DNA of 61,670 nucleotides from an uncultured Spirochaetaceae bacterium (GTDB taxonomy: Bacteria > Spirochaetota > Spirochaetia > Sphaerochaetales > Sphaerochaetaceae), in NCBI GenBank assembly GCA_944389065.1, contig CALXKZ010000057.1, forward strand, positions 1 to 61,670. The letters are read 5' to 3'. The stretch's first letter is position 1. Each line of letters opens with the position of its first letter. Made by a program: the position numbers and the translations under genes. The notes below the pieces were generated by a model. That model had not been told where the DNA came from. It searched no databases and was given only the letters and a program-made list of their open reading frames with translations. Shown here one piece after another: positions 1 to 8,191 of this stretch.

Positions 1-139
1 CTTTTTGTCCTGCCATCATCAGGCAAAGAGGCTTCCACACCGAACTCTGCTCCAATGACGACAGAACAGCCCGTATGCTATATCGTCATCTTCTTTTTAT
101 CAACGCTGTGCAGATAGGAGTTTATATTAATTCTTTGTA
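1..139. other. Left window edge, no supportable gene
   Basis: Short open stretches run off the window edge in more than one frame, but none has a recognisable start, ribosome binding site or family motif. I see nothing here that can be called. Confidence 0.5.
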
Positions 140-1219
140 TTATTTGATTTCAATCGCGTCGAAAGGACACATTTCATGGCAGCAGTAGCAATGTATGCAT
201 TTCCTTTTATTGATATGTATCCTTCCATCTTTCAGTCTGAGGGCTTTCGCCGGACAGACTTCAGCGCACTTGAGGCACTTCCTGCACTTTGATTGGTCAA
301 ATTCAGGAAAAGGTCTTGTGTCATGATGGATTCCGAAGAATGAAAGGAGATTTGGAATAAACAGCGACCGTACTGTTGTTTTCCTTCCCTCTGGGATCCT
401 GATGAAGTCGCTTAGGATAAGGTTTTCAGGGGAGAGGAGGGGATAGCTGCATTCGGTGATGCTCTTATCTACCTTTTCCGCTTCCTTGATAAGCGGAACG
501 CTCCTGTATCCCATGATGACAGCCTCTGCTTTGTCCAGAGCGTAGGCATTCGCCGCTCCCATCAGAAGACCTATGTGCCTTCTTGTTCCATTCGCAGGTC
601 CCGGTCCTTCCATCCCTTCTACTGCATCGATGAATGCATAGTCTGTGTGTGATTCCTTGTAGACAGCCATAAGGAATCTTGCAAATGACTCAGGGGTCCT
701 TGCTTTGAGATGCATTGGGCTTTTATTAAGGCCTGGGATAAGCCCGAACATGTTCTTGACCGCTCCTGTAGCGTACATCAGCTGGTGTGTCTTGAATTTC
801 GCTATTGATATGACAATATCTGCACTATCAAGGATCGATGCCATTGGGAAACGGAATCCATCGCATTCATGCATCCTGGGATTGTCTTTGAAGTCGGCAA
901 TCTCCGCTCCGAGATCAGATGCCGTATCCATAAGACCTGAGAGCCTGGGACGGAACGATCCCGTCTGCATTCCGGGGGAATCTCCGATGATGATTCTCCC
1001 TGCACCTCTTTCCTTAACGATCCTTCCGATCTCCTTCACTACAGAAGGGTGGGTTGTTATTGCCTTTTCAGGAGGATTGTCAGATAGCACATTCGGCTTC
1101 AGAAGGACAGTCTTTCCTTTCACATCAGGGAAATCAGAGTGTTCGATTATCTCCTTTATAGCACTATATACTCTTATGCTGTCATAGCTTTCACAGCACG
1201 TGATCGCACATCTTGTCAT
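140..1219 (-). CDS. DUF362 protein with C-terminal two-[4Fe-4S] ferredoxin domain
   Basis: A 359-residue protein with a DUF362 body (roughly residues 35-260, with the LLKPN and GDSPG segments typical of the family) and a C-terminal ferredoxin domain. The two clusters are bound by CxxCxxCxxxCP motifs at Cys312/315/318/322 and Cys341/344/347/351. No signal peptide or membrane segment is visible, so it is probably cytoplasmic. The redox partner and substrate of DUF362-ferredoxin fusions are generally unknown. It is the last gene of a five-gene minus-strand operon, and its ATG overlaps the stop of the methyltransferase gene as ATGA, suggesting translational coupling. The family call is firm; function is not. 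Confidence 0.88.
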   Translation of the reverse strand: MTRCAITCCESYDSIRVYSAIKEIIEHSDFPDVKGKTVLLKPNVLSDNPPEKAITTHPSVVKEIGRIVKERGAGRIIIGDSPGMQTGSFRPRLSGLMDTASDLGAEIADFKDNPRMHECDGFRFPMASILDSADIVISIAKFKTHQLMYATGAVKNMFGLIPGLNKSPMHLKARTPESFARFLMAVYKESHTDYAFIDAVEGMEGPGPANGTRRHIGLLMGAANAYALDKAEAVIMGYRSVPLIKEAEKVDKSITECSYPLLSPENLILSDFIRIPEGRKTTVRSLFIPNLLSFFGIHHDTRPFPEFDQSKCRKCLKCAEVCPAKALRLKDGRIHINKRKCIHCYCCHEMCPFDAIEIK

Positions 1220-1977
1220 AGCTTTTCCAGAAGCGCTGCATACATCGGGCCTCTGCCTCCGCTTCTGTCAGGAAGGACCATGCAGCCATATTCCCTTTTC
1301 TCACCATATTCCAGTGATACAGGCCTTTCCCTCACTTCATCCGGATGTTTCCTCATAAGCCTGGCTATGATATCCTCATCCTCGCCTTTATTTATGGAAC
1401 ATGTAGAGTAGAGAATCATTCCTCCTTTCCGGAGAGCAAGGAGGGCAGATGAGAGCATCGAGAACTGAAGGGCCTGAAGTCTTCTGGGCCTCGAGGCTGA
1501 CCACTGGGAAAGATGCTCCGGGCTGTTTATCACATGGCGCTCTGAGGAGCATGGGGCATCAAGCAGTATCCTGTCGTATGCATCCTTTTCATATACTCCC
1601 CATTTTGATGCATCATGTCCTGTTATAACTATGTTGCTTCTCCATGTCTCAGGAAGCGATGACTCAAAAGCCTTCCTCATCCGTCCTCTTCTGTCAGGGG
1701 ATCTGTCATTTGAGACAAGCCGTCCGCTCCCTTTCAGCTGAGATGCGATGACTATGCTCTTTCCTCCAGGGGCTGCACACATATCCAGAACAGATAATCC
1801 CTCTTCAATCGGAAGAAGCATCGCAGTCTCAATGCTTGTCCTGTCCATGAAATAGGGCTCAAGAAGACCTGCTATCGTTGTTTTATCATCAATGGCTGAG
1901 AGCATTGCACCTTTCAGTTCTTCCCATCTTGGGCCATACTGCTCTCTATAGAATTCATCGAAATCAGCTGTATGCAT
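1216..1977 (-). CDS. NSUN/RsmB-family RNA cytosine-C5 methyltransferase
   Basis: A 253-residue class I SAM methyltransferase of the NOL1/NOP2/Sun family, expected to put a C5 methyl on cytosine in rRNA or tRNA. Visible motifs are CAAPGGK (67-73, SAM binding), DAPCSSE (140-146, Cys143) and STCS (191-194, Cys193, the usual nucleophile). The protein is short and lacks the N-terminal NusB-like domain of RsmB and the C-terminal PUA-like domain of RsmF. Motif IV reads PCSSER rather than the common PCSG form, recalling the eukaryotic NSUN3/NSUN4 branch. The start overlaps the preceding PAP2-like gene by 14 bases. The RNA target cannot be deduced. Confidence 0.87.
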   Translation of the reverse strand: MHTADFDEFYREQYGPRWEELKGAMLSAIDDKTTIAGLLEPYFMDRTSIETAMLLPIEEGLSVLDMCAAPGGKSIVIASQLKGSGRLVSNDRSPDRRGRMRKAFESSLPETWRSNIVITGHDASKWGVYEKDAYDRILLDAPCSSERHVINSPEHLSQWSASRPRRLQALQFSMLSSALLALRKGGMILYSTCSINKGEDEDIIARLMRKHPDEVRERPVSLEYGEKREYGCMVLPDRSGGRGPMYAALLEKL

Positions 1978-2431
1978 TTGTCATCAGTATTGTGGAAACA
2001 GATCCGGTGATGGCACCAAGCACAAGGCCTGCTGCGACCTGCAGCCCTGAGTGCCCGATCATCGTCTTGAGATTCTGCGGTGAGAATGGTCCGTTCTTAT
2101 GTATTTCAGAAAGGAGCTCAGACCACTGGTTCAGAAGCTCTGCCTGCTTCCCTGTCTCATAGCGGACATTTGTCGCATCGCTCATTGTTATAAGCGAGAA
2201 GATCACGGAAAAAGCAAAGAGAGGGCTGCCAAGTCCTTCTGTCATGGCAATCGACACAGTCATTGATGTCACTGCCGAGGTATGCGAGGATGGCATTCCT
2301 CCTGTTGTAAGAATCAGGCGCCAATCCCATCCTTTCCTATGGACAAGGTGGATTATCGGTTTAAGTATCTGTGCACTGACAAGCCCGATAACAGCAGACC
2401 ACAGTACAGTATTTCCGAAAAGCTCCTGCAT
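1964..2431 (-). CDS. Divergent PAP2-family (DUF212/YuiD-like) membrane protein
   Basis: A 155-residue membrane protein with the acid-phosphatase-like signatures of the divergent PAP2 family: GGMPSSHTSAV near residues 44-54, RYETGKQ near 90-96, and GHSGLQV near 125-131. Hydrophobic stretches at the N-terminus, residues 50-85 and the C-terminus fit three or four membrane passes. The family is related to lipid phosphate phosphatases, but its substrate is not established. It lies nine bases after the HAD gene and overlaps the methyltransferase gene, so it belongs to the minus-strand operon. Confidence 0.86.
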   Translation of the reverse strand: MQELFGNTVLWSAVIGLVSAQILKPIIHLVHRKGWDWRLILTTGGMPSSHTSAVTSMTVSIAMTEGLGSPLFAFSVIFSLITMSDATNVRYETGKQAELLNQWSELLSEIHKNGPFSPQNLKTMIGHSGLQVAAGLVLGAITGSVSTILMTNAYS

Positions 2432-2440
2432 AAGCTAAGA

Positions 2441-3109
2441 TTACCATTCTTGCCGGAGGGTATCAAGGAGAGATAGGAACGAAGGGATCTCATCGATGCC
2501 TTCCATACCCAGATCCTTTCCTTCAGGACCTCTTATCCTGATAACCTTCATGCATCCTGAATCCAGTGCGGCTCTGACTCCGGACTCGGAATCCTCGAAG
2601 ATGAGTACCCTCTCCGGTCTGATCCCGATGCTTTCTGCGGCTATGCGGAAGATTGTTCCATCGGGCTTTGACGGTATATCCCTTCGTCCTGCGATGATTG
2701 AGCTGAGAGGGAAGTAGTTCTCAAGACCGAAGCATGGAATATACCAGTCCATATTCACTTTAGGCGCAGACGATGCAATGGCCATCGGCATATTCCTGCT
2801 TTTCAGATATGAAAGGATCTCAAGAGCCCCGGGAGAAAGCCTGGGACCTGCTTTGATGCAGATCTCCTTGTATATCTTTTCCTTCTCACCGCTCCAGTAA
2901 TCGATGGTTGGTACATCCGCATCCGGGAGGAAATAGAGAACAGTCTCCTCATCGGTACGCCCGTTGAGAAAGGAGAATTCCTCATCCGTAAGCTCCTTTC
3001 CCCGTATCATCACAGCAGTCCTGTTCCATGCTTTTCTGTTCTCAGCCTCATCCCAGTAGAGTGTTCCGTTGAAGTCGAAGATGATACCATCTGCCCCTAA
3101 GAATGACAT
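2441..3109 (-). CDS. HAD-superfamily hydrolase, beta-phosphoglucomutase/phosphatase-like
   Basis: A 222-residue HAD hydrolase. Motif I reads DFNGT, motif II is in SSAP, motif III is the Lys of KPDGT and motif IV is FEDSESG, with a helical cap between motifs I and II. Motif I normally reads DxDGT; here the second Asp, the general acid/base, is Asn, which may alter or weaken phosphatase activity. An upstream in-frame ATG exists, but I chose the ATG at 3109 because a GAGGG Shine-Dalgarno sequence lies seven bases before it and the extra 23 residues would overlap the preceding gene. The substrate is unknown. Confidence 0.85.
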   Translation of the reverse strand: MSFLGADGIIFDFNGTLYWDEAENRKAWNRTAVMIRGKELTDEEFSFLNGRTDEETVLYFLPDADVPTIDYWSGEKEKIYKEICIKAGPRLSPGALEILSYLKSRNMPMAIASSAPKVNMDWYIPCFGLENYFPLSSIIAGRRDIPSKPDGTIFRIAAESIGIRPERVLIFEDSESGVRAALDSGCMKVIRIRGPEGKDLGMEGIDEIPSFLSLLDTLRQEW

Positions 3110-3110
3110 T

Positions 3111-3998
3111 TTAACCCTCGTCTTTTCCAGAAAGTCTCTCCAGTGCCTTGATAAGCACCTGTGTTCCATCCTTTCCATGGCCTTCAGCGCTTACTGCTTT
3201 ATACAGCTCTCTTGTCAGAGCAAGCGAGGGGAGGGATAATCCCATTTCATCTGCCTCCGAAAGGGCAATGGACATATCCTTGATGAAATGGTCAACCATG
3301 AAGCCCGGTGCGAAATCGCCTTTTATGACCCTTGGCGCAAGATTATCCAGAGTCCAGCATCCTGCAGCTCCCTTCCCGATGGTGGCCACAAGCTTCTCCG
3401 GATCCAATCCCGCTCTCGCTCCATAAACAAGGGCCTCTGAAACACCAGCCATAGTGCCTGCTATCACAATCTGATTCGCCATCTTCGTATGCTGGCCGCT
3501 TCCTGCCGGTCCCATGTGCACTATGTTCTTTCCCATCACGTAAAAATAGGGCAGAAGGGCATTGAATGTATCATCATCCGTACCGCACATTATCGACAGT
3601 GTGCCTTCTCTTGCACCTCTGTCACCGCCAGAGACCGGAGCATCTGCGAAAGCTGCTCCCTTTTCCCTCAGCTTTGAATCGATCATCACTTCAAGAGACG
3701 GTTTTGTCGTAGTCATGTCGCAGAATATCTTCCCGTCTTCTGCTGCTTCAATAAGCCCATCTTTCCCCAGGTAGATATTCTCAACATCCTTTGGATAGCC
3801 GACAATCGTGAAGATCACTGATGCATTCCGGGCAGCTTCTTCCGGTGTATTGCACCAGATGGCTCCCTTTGCAACAAGATCGCCGCCTTTTGCCTTTGTC
3901 CTGTTGTAGATATAAAGCTCGTATCCTGCATCGATGAGCCTGGAGGCCATCGATTTACCCATCACACCAAGTCCTATGAATGCGGTTTTCTTATCCAT
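3111..3998 (-). CDS. NAD(P)-dependent beta-hydroxyacid dehydrogenase family oxidoreductase
   Basis: A 295-residue protein of the 3-hydroxyisobutyrate dehydrogenase / tartronate semialdehyde reductase family. It starts with a Rossmann motif (GLGVMG), has the substrate-binding segment DAPVSGG, and the catalytic Lys segment GQHTKMANQ. Length is normal. I start it at the ATG whose product begins MDKKTAFIG; a longer form from 4037 would add 13 residues unlike the family. Neither start has a good Shine-Dalgarno sequence. It is the first gene of the operon running down to 140. The exact hydroxyacid substrate is not readable. Confidence 0.87.
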   Translation of the reverse strand: MDKKTAFIGLGVMGKSMASRLIDAGYELYIYNRTKAKGGDLVAKGAIWCNTPEEAARNASVIFTIVGYPKDVENIYLGKDGLIEAAEDGKIFCDMTTTKPSLEVMIDSKLREKGAAFADAPVSGGDRGAREGTLSIMCGTDDDTFNALLPYFYVMGKNIVHMGPAGSGQHTKMANQIVIAGTMAGVSEALVYGARAGLDPEKLVATIGKGAAGCWTLDNLAPRVIKGDFAPGFMVDHFIKDMSIALSEADEMGLSLPSLALTRELYKAVSAEGHGKDGTQVLIKALERLSGKDEG

Positions 3999-4103
3999 GG
4001 CATCATTGTACAGGCAACAGATAAGCGTGAGCAACATAAAAGAGATGTAATGATACAGAGCTAAGTTATATTGTTTAATCTATAAAACACCGCTTTATAA
4101 ATA

Positions 4104-4125
4104 TGTAATTTGTTAAGAAATTACA
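4104..4125 (-). terminator. AT-rich hairpin after maf
   Basis: TGTAATTT and AAATTACA form a perfect 8-bp stem with a 6-base loop just after the maf stop codon. The stem is AT-rich and the downstream T-run is poor, so this is a weak terminator candidate. Confidence 0.35.
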
Positions 4126-4127
4126 AT

Positions 4128-4748
4128 CTAATTATATTGTTCTTGTATAAAGTCAAGTATTTTCTTCATAGGAAGCCCTACGACGGTAGTCCAGTCTCCA
4201 TCTATCCTTTCAACAAGCCTGTATCCTGTCTTCTGGAGCCTGTATCCACCTGCTGCCCCATTCCATTCCCCTGTCGCGATATATGAAGCGATATCTGCAT
4301 CATCGAGGACTCTGAAGATGACATCAGCAGTATCAGTGATGACCACGGCATCCCTTCCCGGAAGCTTCACTCCTGCTGCGGATATCACGGTCTGTGTCCT
4401 TCCTGAGAGGGACTCAAGCATTAAGCGGGCATTCTCTTCAGAAGATGGTTTGCCAAGAAGCTTCCCGTCGATCAGCACAAGCGTATCTGCCGCTATCGCT
4501 ATCGAGTCCGGATCATAGGAAGATGATCTGATATATGCAAGTATCTTTTCCCTGGCTATTCCTGAAACTATATCGACAGGATCAGATCCCTTCCTCTCTT
4601 CATCTGTAAGCGGTACGAATACCTCGACATCCGTTCCTCCGGCTTCAAGAAGCGCTTTCCTGTTCGGGGATGAGGATGCAAGCACGAGATGAGGAACAGT
4701 GCGTGAAAATGAAAGCTGAAGACTGTCTGGTTCAATTATCCGTTCCAT
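4128..4748 (-). CDS. maf: Maf-family nucleotide pyrophosphatase
   Basis: A 206-residue Maf/HAM1-fold protein. It begins with the ASSSPNRK nucleotide-binding segment, has GxxREK near residue 66, the catalytic Asp in AADTLV, and the LxGKP loop. Maf enzymes hydrolyse non-canonical or canonical nucleoside triphosphates to monophosphates and are linked to septum control and nucleotide-pool cleaning. The ATG follows a strong GGAGGAG Shine-Dalgarno sequence that lies inside the end of the ABC-F gene; the two genes overlap by 17 bases and form one minus-strand operon. Confidence 0.9.
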   Translation of the reverse strand: MERIIEPDSLQLSFSRTVPHLVLASSSPNRKALLEAGGTDVEVFVPLTDEERKGSDPVDIVSGIAREKILAYIRSSSYDPDSIAIAADTLVLIDGKLLGKPSSEENARLMLESLSGRTQTVISAAGVKLPGRDAVVITDTADVIFRVLDDADIASYIATGEWNGAAGGYRLQKTGYRLVERIDGDWTTVVGLPMKKILDFIQEQYN

Positions 4749-6660
4749 TCATCTCCTCCAGCTCTGCTGATTTCATAAGCCACTCATCCTCTTTTTCCCC
4801 GATTCTCTTCTCCAGTGCATTCTTTGCATCCATAAGAGAGCTGATCTTTGATGAGACTGAGTAATTCTCTGGCTTTGATATATCCTCATCGATTCCAGCC
4901 ATCTCGCTATTGAGGCTGTCCAGCTCCTGAGAGAGCTTCTCCACCTCTCTTTCAAGTGCCTTTATCCTGTTCCTTCTCTGCTTTGACTCTTCATGGGAGA
5001 GCGCTCCCTGGCCTTTTACCTCCGGTGCTTTCTCCTGTTTTATCTGGAACATGGCTTCTTTCTCGGCGATCTTGTACTCGAAATACTCATAGTCGCCATC
5101 AAAGAACTCCGGACCATCTTCTGAGAGGTACAGGATCCTTGTCGCAAGATTCCTGATGAAGTGCCTGTCATGGCTAACGAATATGACAGTCCCTCCATAT
5201 GACTTTATCGCCTCGAGGAGCATGTCCTTCGCATTTATGTCTAGGTGGTTCGTAGGCTCATCGAGAAGAAGCAGGTTCGATGGATGGAGAAGGATCTTCA
5301 GCAGCTGCAGCCTCGATTTCTCACCGCCTGAGAGCACTTCGACTTTCTTGAACACATCATCATCGGAAAAAAGGAATGATCCCAGAAGATTCCTTACTCC
5401 AGGGATATCTTTGGTATCAGCTTCGCTCTCCGCTTCTTCCAGAACAGTATTGGATGGTGTCAGGTAATTCTCCGTATCCTGGGCAAAATATGCTTTTTTC
5501 ACCCCAGCTCCATCCCTGACAGTGCCGGAGTAGTCGCTATCCTCTCCTGCGATTATCCTCAGTAGTGTTGATTTGCCAGCTCCGTTGCGGCCTGTTATCG
5601 CAAGTCTTTCCCCTTTTCTGACCAGGAAGGAGAAGCCATTGTATATGGTATTGCTTCCATATGCTTTATGCAGGTTCTCGACAGTAAGCACATCATTGCC
5701 GCTGTGAGGGGAAGGCGGGAATGTGAATGAGAGCTTTCTCAGATGGGCAGGAATCTCAATCAGATCGATTTTATCAAGCGCCTTGATCCTGGACTGTACC
5801 TGCTTTGATTTCGTGGCCTTATACCTGAAGCGCTCGATGAAATCCTCTGTCTTCTCTATCTCTTCCTGCTGTTTTCTCGCTCTCTTCTCGAGCTCCTTGA
5901 TCTCTTCTTCCCTCCGTCTGAGATACTCTGTGTAGTTTCCTGAATAGCGCGTAAGGTGGCCTGAAAAGAGCTCATAGACTTCGTTGACCATATCATCAAG
6001 AAACCCCTGGTCATGCGAGACAACCATAAGGCCGCCATCGAAGGCTCTGAGGTACTCCTCAAGCCATATCATCGCCTCGATATCAAGATAGTTTGTAGGC
6101 TCGTCAAGGAACAGGAAATCCGGATCTTCAACAAGAATGCGAGCCAGTGCAATCCTCATCTGGTATCCACCGCTGAATGTCCTTGCGCTTCTTTCCAGAT
6201 CGCTTTCCGAGAAGCCCAGACCAAATAGGATTGAACCGATTCTGCTTTTTCTGTCGTAATAGCCGGAAGATGAGAGCTCGTCATGGATCTCGGCGATCCT
6301 CTCAGCGGCTTTCAGTGCCTTATCCCCGCCTGAGGAAGCCTCATCTTCAAGTGTCCTCATCTCACTGAGCATTGGGTCAAAGCGTCTGTATCCTTCCTCC
6401 GCCGCTTCATATACAGTGCTGTCCGGCAGCACTATGCCTGACTGAGGCAGGTACGATATCCTTGCATTCTTTGTTATTGAAAGCGATGCTGAATCAGCTT
6501 TTATATCCCCGGATATGACCTTGAGAAGAGTTGATTTGCCACAGCCGTTGGCCCCTGCCAATGCGGCTCTGGTTTTCTCGCTCATCGTGAATCCCGCATC
6601 CTTGAGTATCTCCCTGTCTCCGAATGACAGCGATACATTCTGAATCTGAAGTGTTCTCAT
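4732..6660 (-). CDS. ABC-F family ribosome-associated ATPase
   Basis: A 642-residue soluble protein with two ABC nucleotide-binding domains and no membrane segments. Walker A motifs are GANGCGKST near residue 35 and GRNGAGKST near 345; both domains have LSGG-type signatures (FSGGYQ, LSGGEK) and DEPTN Walker B motifs. A charged linker of the ARE type separates the domains, and the C-terminal 90 residues are a predicted coiled coil. ABC-F proteins act at the ribosomal E site in translation rescue or antibiotic protection. I prefer the ATG at 6660 (MRTLQIQ) over one 30 bases upstream. The subfamily (Uup or YkpA/YheS type) is not resolved. Confidence 0.9.
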   Translation of the reverse strand: MRTLQIQNVSLSFGDREILKDAGFTMSEKTRAALAGANGCGKSTLLKVISGDIKADSASLSITKNARISYLPQSGIVLPDSTVYEAAEEGYRRFDPMLSEMRTLEDEASSGGDKALKAAERIAEIHDELSSSGYYDRKSRIGSILFGLGFSESDLERSARTFSGGYQMRIALARILVEDPDFLFLDEPTNYLDIEAMIWLEEYLRAFDGGLMVVSHDQGFLDDMVNEVYELFSGHLTRYSGNYTEYLRRREEEIKELEKRARKQQEEIEKTEDFIERFRYKATKSKQVQSRIKALDKIDLIEIPAHLRKLSFTFPPSPHSGNDVLTVENLHKAYGSNTIYNGFSFLVRKGERLAITGRNGAGKSTLLRIIAGEDSDYSGTVRDGAGVKKAYFAQDTENYLTPSNTVLEEAESEADTKDIPGVRNLLGSFLFSDDDVFKKVEVLSGGEKSRLQLLKILLHPSNLLLLDEPTNHLDINAKDMLLEAIKSYGGTVIFVSHDRHFIRNLATRILYLSEDGPEFFDGDYEYFEYKIAEKEAMFQIKQEKAPEVKGQGALSHEESKQRRNRIKALEREVEKLSQELDSLNSEMAGIDEDISKPENYSVSSKISSLMDAKNALEKRIGEKEDEWLMKSAELEEMNGTDN

Positions 6661-6748
6661 TTTGTTGACCCGCACCCTTGAATTCTGCAATCCTCAGAGA
6701 CTAGAATAAAATATCTTAAAACAAATCATTCATCAAGGAGAGATAAAG

Positions 6749-8191
6749 TTGATCTGCCTTACGCTATCCTCACCAACACTTGAGCTTTGTCTGGAAGAAA
6801 TCAGGAGAAACAGAGAGTATATCGGAATGGCAGAGCTGAGGCTTGACCTCCTGAATGATGATGAGGCTGAGAAGGCTTCATCTTTTCCTTCAATGACCGA
6901 TGTTCCCGTGATCCTGACACTGAGGAGAAAATCCGATGGTGGCAGATGCACGCTTTCTGAGAGACAGCGGAGGGCACTCCTTCTCAATGCTCTTGATGGT
7001 GACTTTGCCTATGTCGATATCGAAGAGGATGTCAAAAAAAGCGATGTGGAGGATAAGGCAAGGGAGCGGGGTATAAAGATAATACGGTCGTTCCATGATT
7101 TTTCAGGAATGCCCGATGATATATACTCGCGCATCTACAGGCTTGCTGAGAGGGGGGATGTTGCAAAAGCTGCGGTGACACCTCATTCGATTGCTGATCT
7201 CATGACGCTTTTCAGGATTGCTGATGAGCTTAAGGGTGTTGAGAAGATTATCGTTGGAATGGGTGAGTGGGGCATGCCTCTGAGAATCCTTTACAGGAAG
7301 ACAGGATCAATGCTCACATTCGCTTCTTCCGGGAAGGAGGTTGCTCCTGGACAGCTTTCAGCAGAGAGCCTTTCGAAGCTTTACAGGGCTGATAAGGTCA
7401 ATGACAAGACTGCAATCTACGGCATAATAGGCAATCCTGTTCTCCATACATCGTCTCCTGGAATCCACAATCTCGGTTTCCAGAGCATAAACTACAATGC
7501 CATCTATCTTCCATTCCTTGTGGACAGCGTGCGTCATTTCTTCTCTCTTGCGGAGTATCTGAAGATGCGCGGATTCTCTGTGACAATCCCGTTCAAGACC
7601 AAGGTCCTGATGTATCTTGGGAATATAACGAGGGAGGTCAAGCAGATCGGAGCCTGCAATACTGTGGTCCGCGTGCCGGGAATGTGGAAAGGCATCAATA
7701 CCGATTACTATGGCTTTCTCAGTCCGATACTGAAGGATATCGAATCGGGAAGGATAAGGACATCAATCGTAATCGGTGCAGGAGGGGCCTCCCAGGCTGT
7801 TGTCTGGGCTTTGAGGAACAGGGGGGTGAAGGTTACGATTCTCAACAGGACCCTAAGCCATGCCCAGGAGCTGGCAACTCTCAATTACTGTGGTTACGAT
7901 ACGCTTGAGAATGCATCGAAGTATGAGGGGACAGTGGATCTTGTCGTCCAGACGACTTCTGTAGGACTTTATCCGGATTTTGATCAGAATCCGATTGAAG
8001 GCTTCCATTTCTCCGGGAAGGAAATCGTCTACGATATCATCTACAAGCCCAAGATGACAAAGCTGCTCAGAGAAGCGGAGAAGGCAGGATGCGTGCTGCA
8101 CTTCGGTGAGGAGATGCTTCTGGAGCAGGGAAAGCTGCAGTTCGAGGCCTTTACAGGCTATCATTATCCGAAGGATCTCCATCCGCTCTGA
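6749..8191 (+). CDS. aroDE: Bifunctional 3-dehydroquinate dehydratase / shikimate dehydrogenase
   Basis: A 480-residue fusion catalysing steps three and four of the shikimate pathway. Residues 1-215 are a type I dehydroquinase with catalytic His116 (SFHDF) and the Schiff-base Lys140 (VAKAAVTPHS). Residues 221-480 are shikimate dehydrogenase, with substrate-binding GNPVLHTSSP, catalytic Lys283 (VTIPFK), NTD at 317-319 and the NADP motif GAGGASQ. The start is TTG at 6749 behind a strong AAGGAGAG Shine-Dalgarno sequence. It is transcribed away from maf/ABC-F and overlaps the helicase-partner gene tail to tail by 41 bases. aroC and aroK lie 3-5 kb away on the other strand. Confidence 0.93.
   Translation: MICLTLSSPTLELCLEEIRRNREYIGMAELRLDLLNDDEAEKASSFPSMTDVPVILTLRRKSDGGRCTLSERQRRALLLNALDGDFAYVDIEEDVKKSDVEDKARERGIKIIRSFHDFSGMPDDIYSRIYRLAERGDVAKAAVTPHSIADLMTLFRIADELKGVEKIIVGMGEWGMPLRILYRKTGSMLTFASSGKEVAPGQLSAESLSKLYRADKVNDKTAIYGIIGNPVLHTSSPGIHNLGFQSINYNAIYLPFLVDSVRHFFSLAEYLKMRGFSVTIPFKTKVLMYLGNITREVKQIGACNTVVRVPGMWKGINTDYYGFLSPILKDIESGRIRTSIVIGAGGASQAVVWALRNRGVKVTILNRTLSHAQELATLNYCGYDTLENASKYEGTVDLVVQTTSVGLYPDFDQNPIEGFHFSGKEIVYDIIYKPKMTKLLREAEKAGCVLHFGEEMLLEQGKLQFEAFTGYHYPKDLHPL

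Noticed and set aside
1139..1411. Plus-strand 90-codon frame across the DUF362/methyltransferase junction
   Set aside because: Antisense to two well-supported genes; no start signals.
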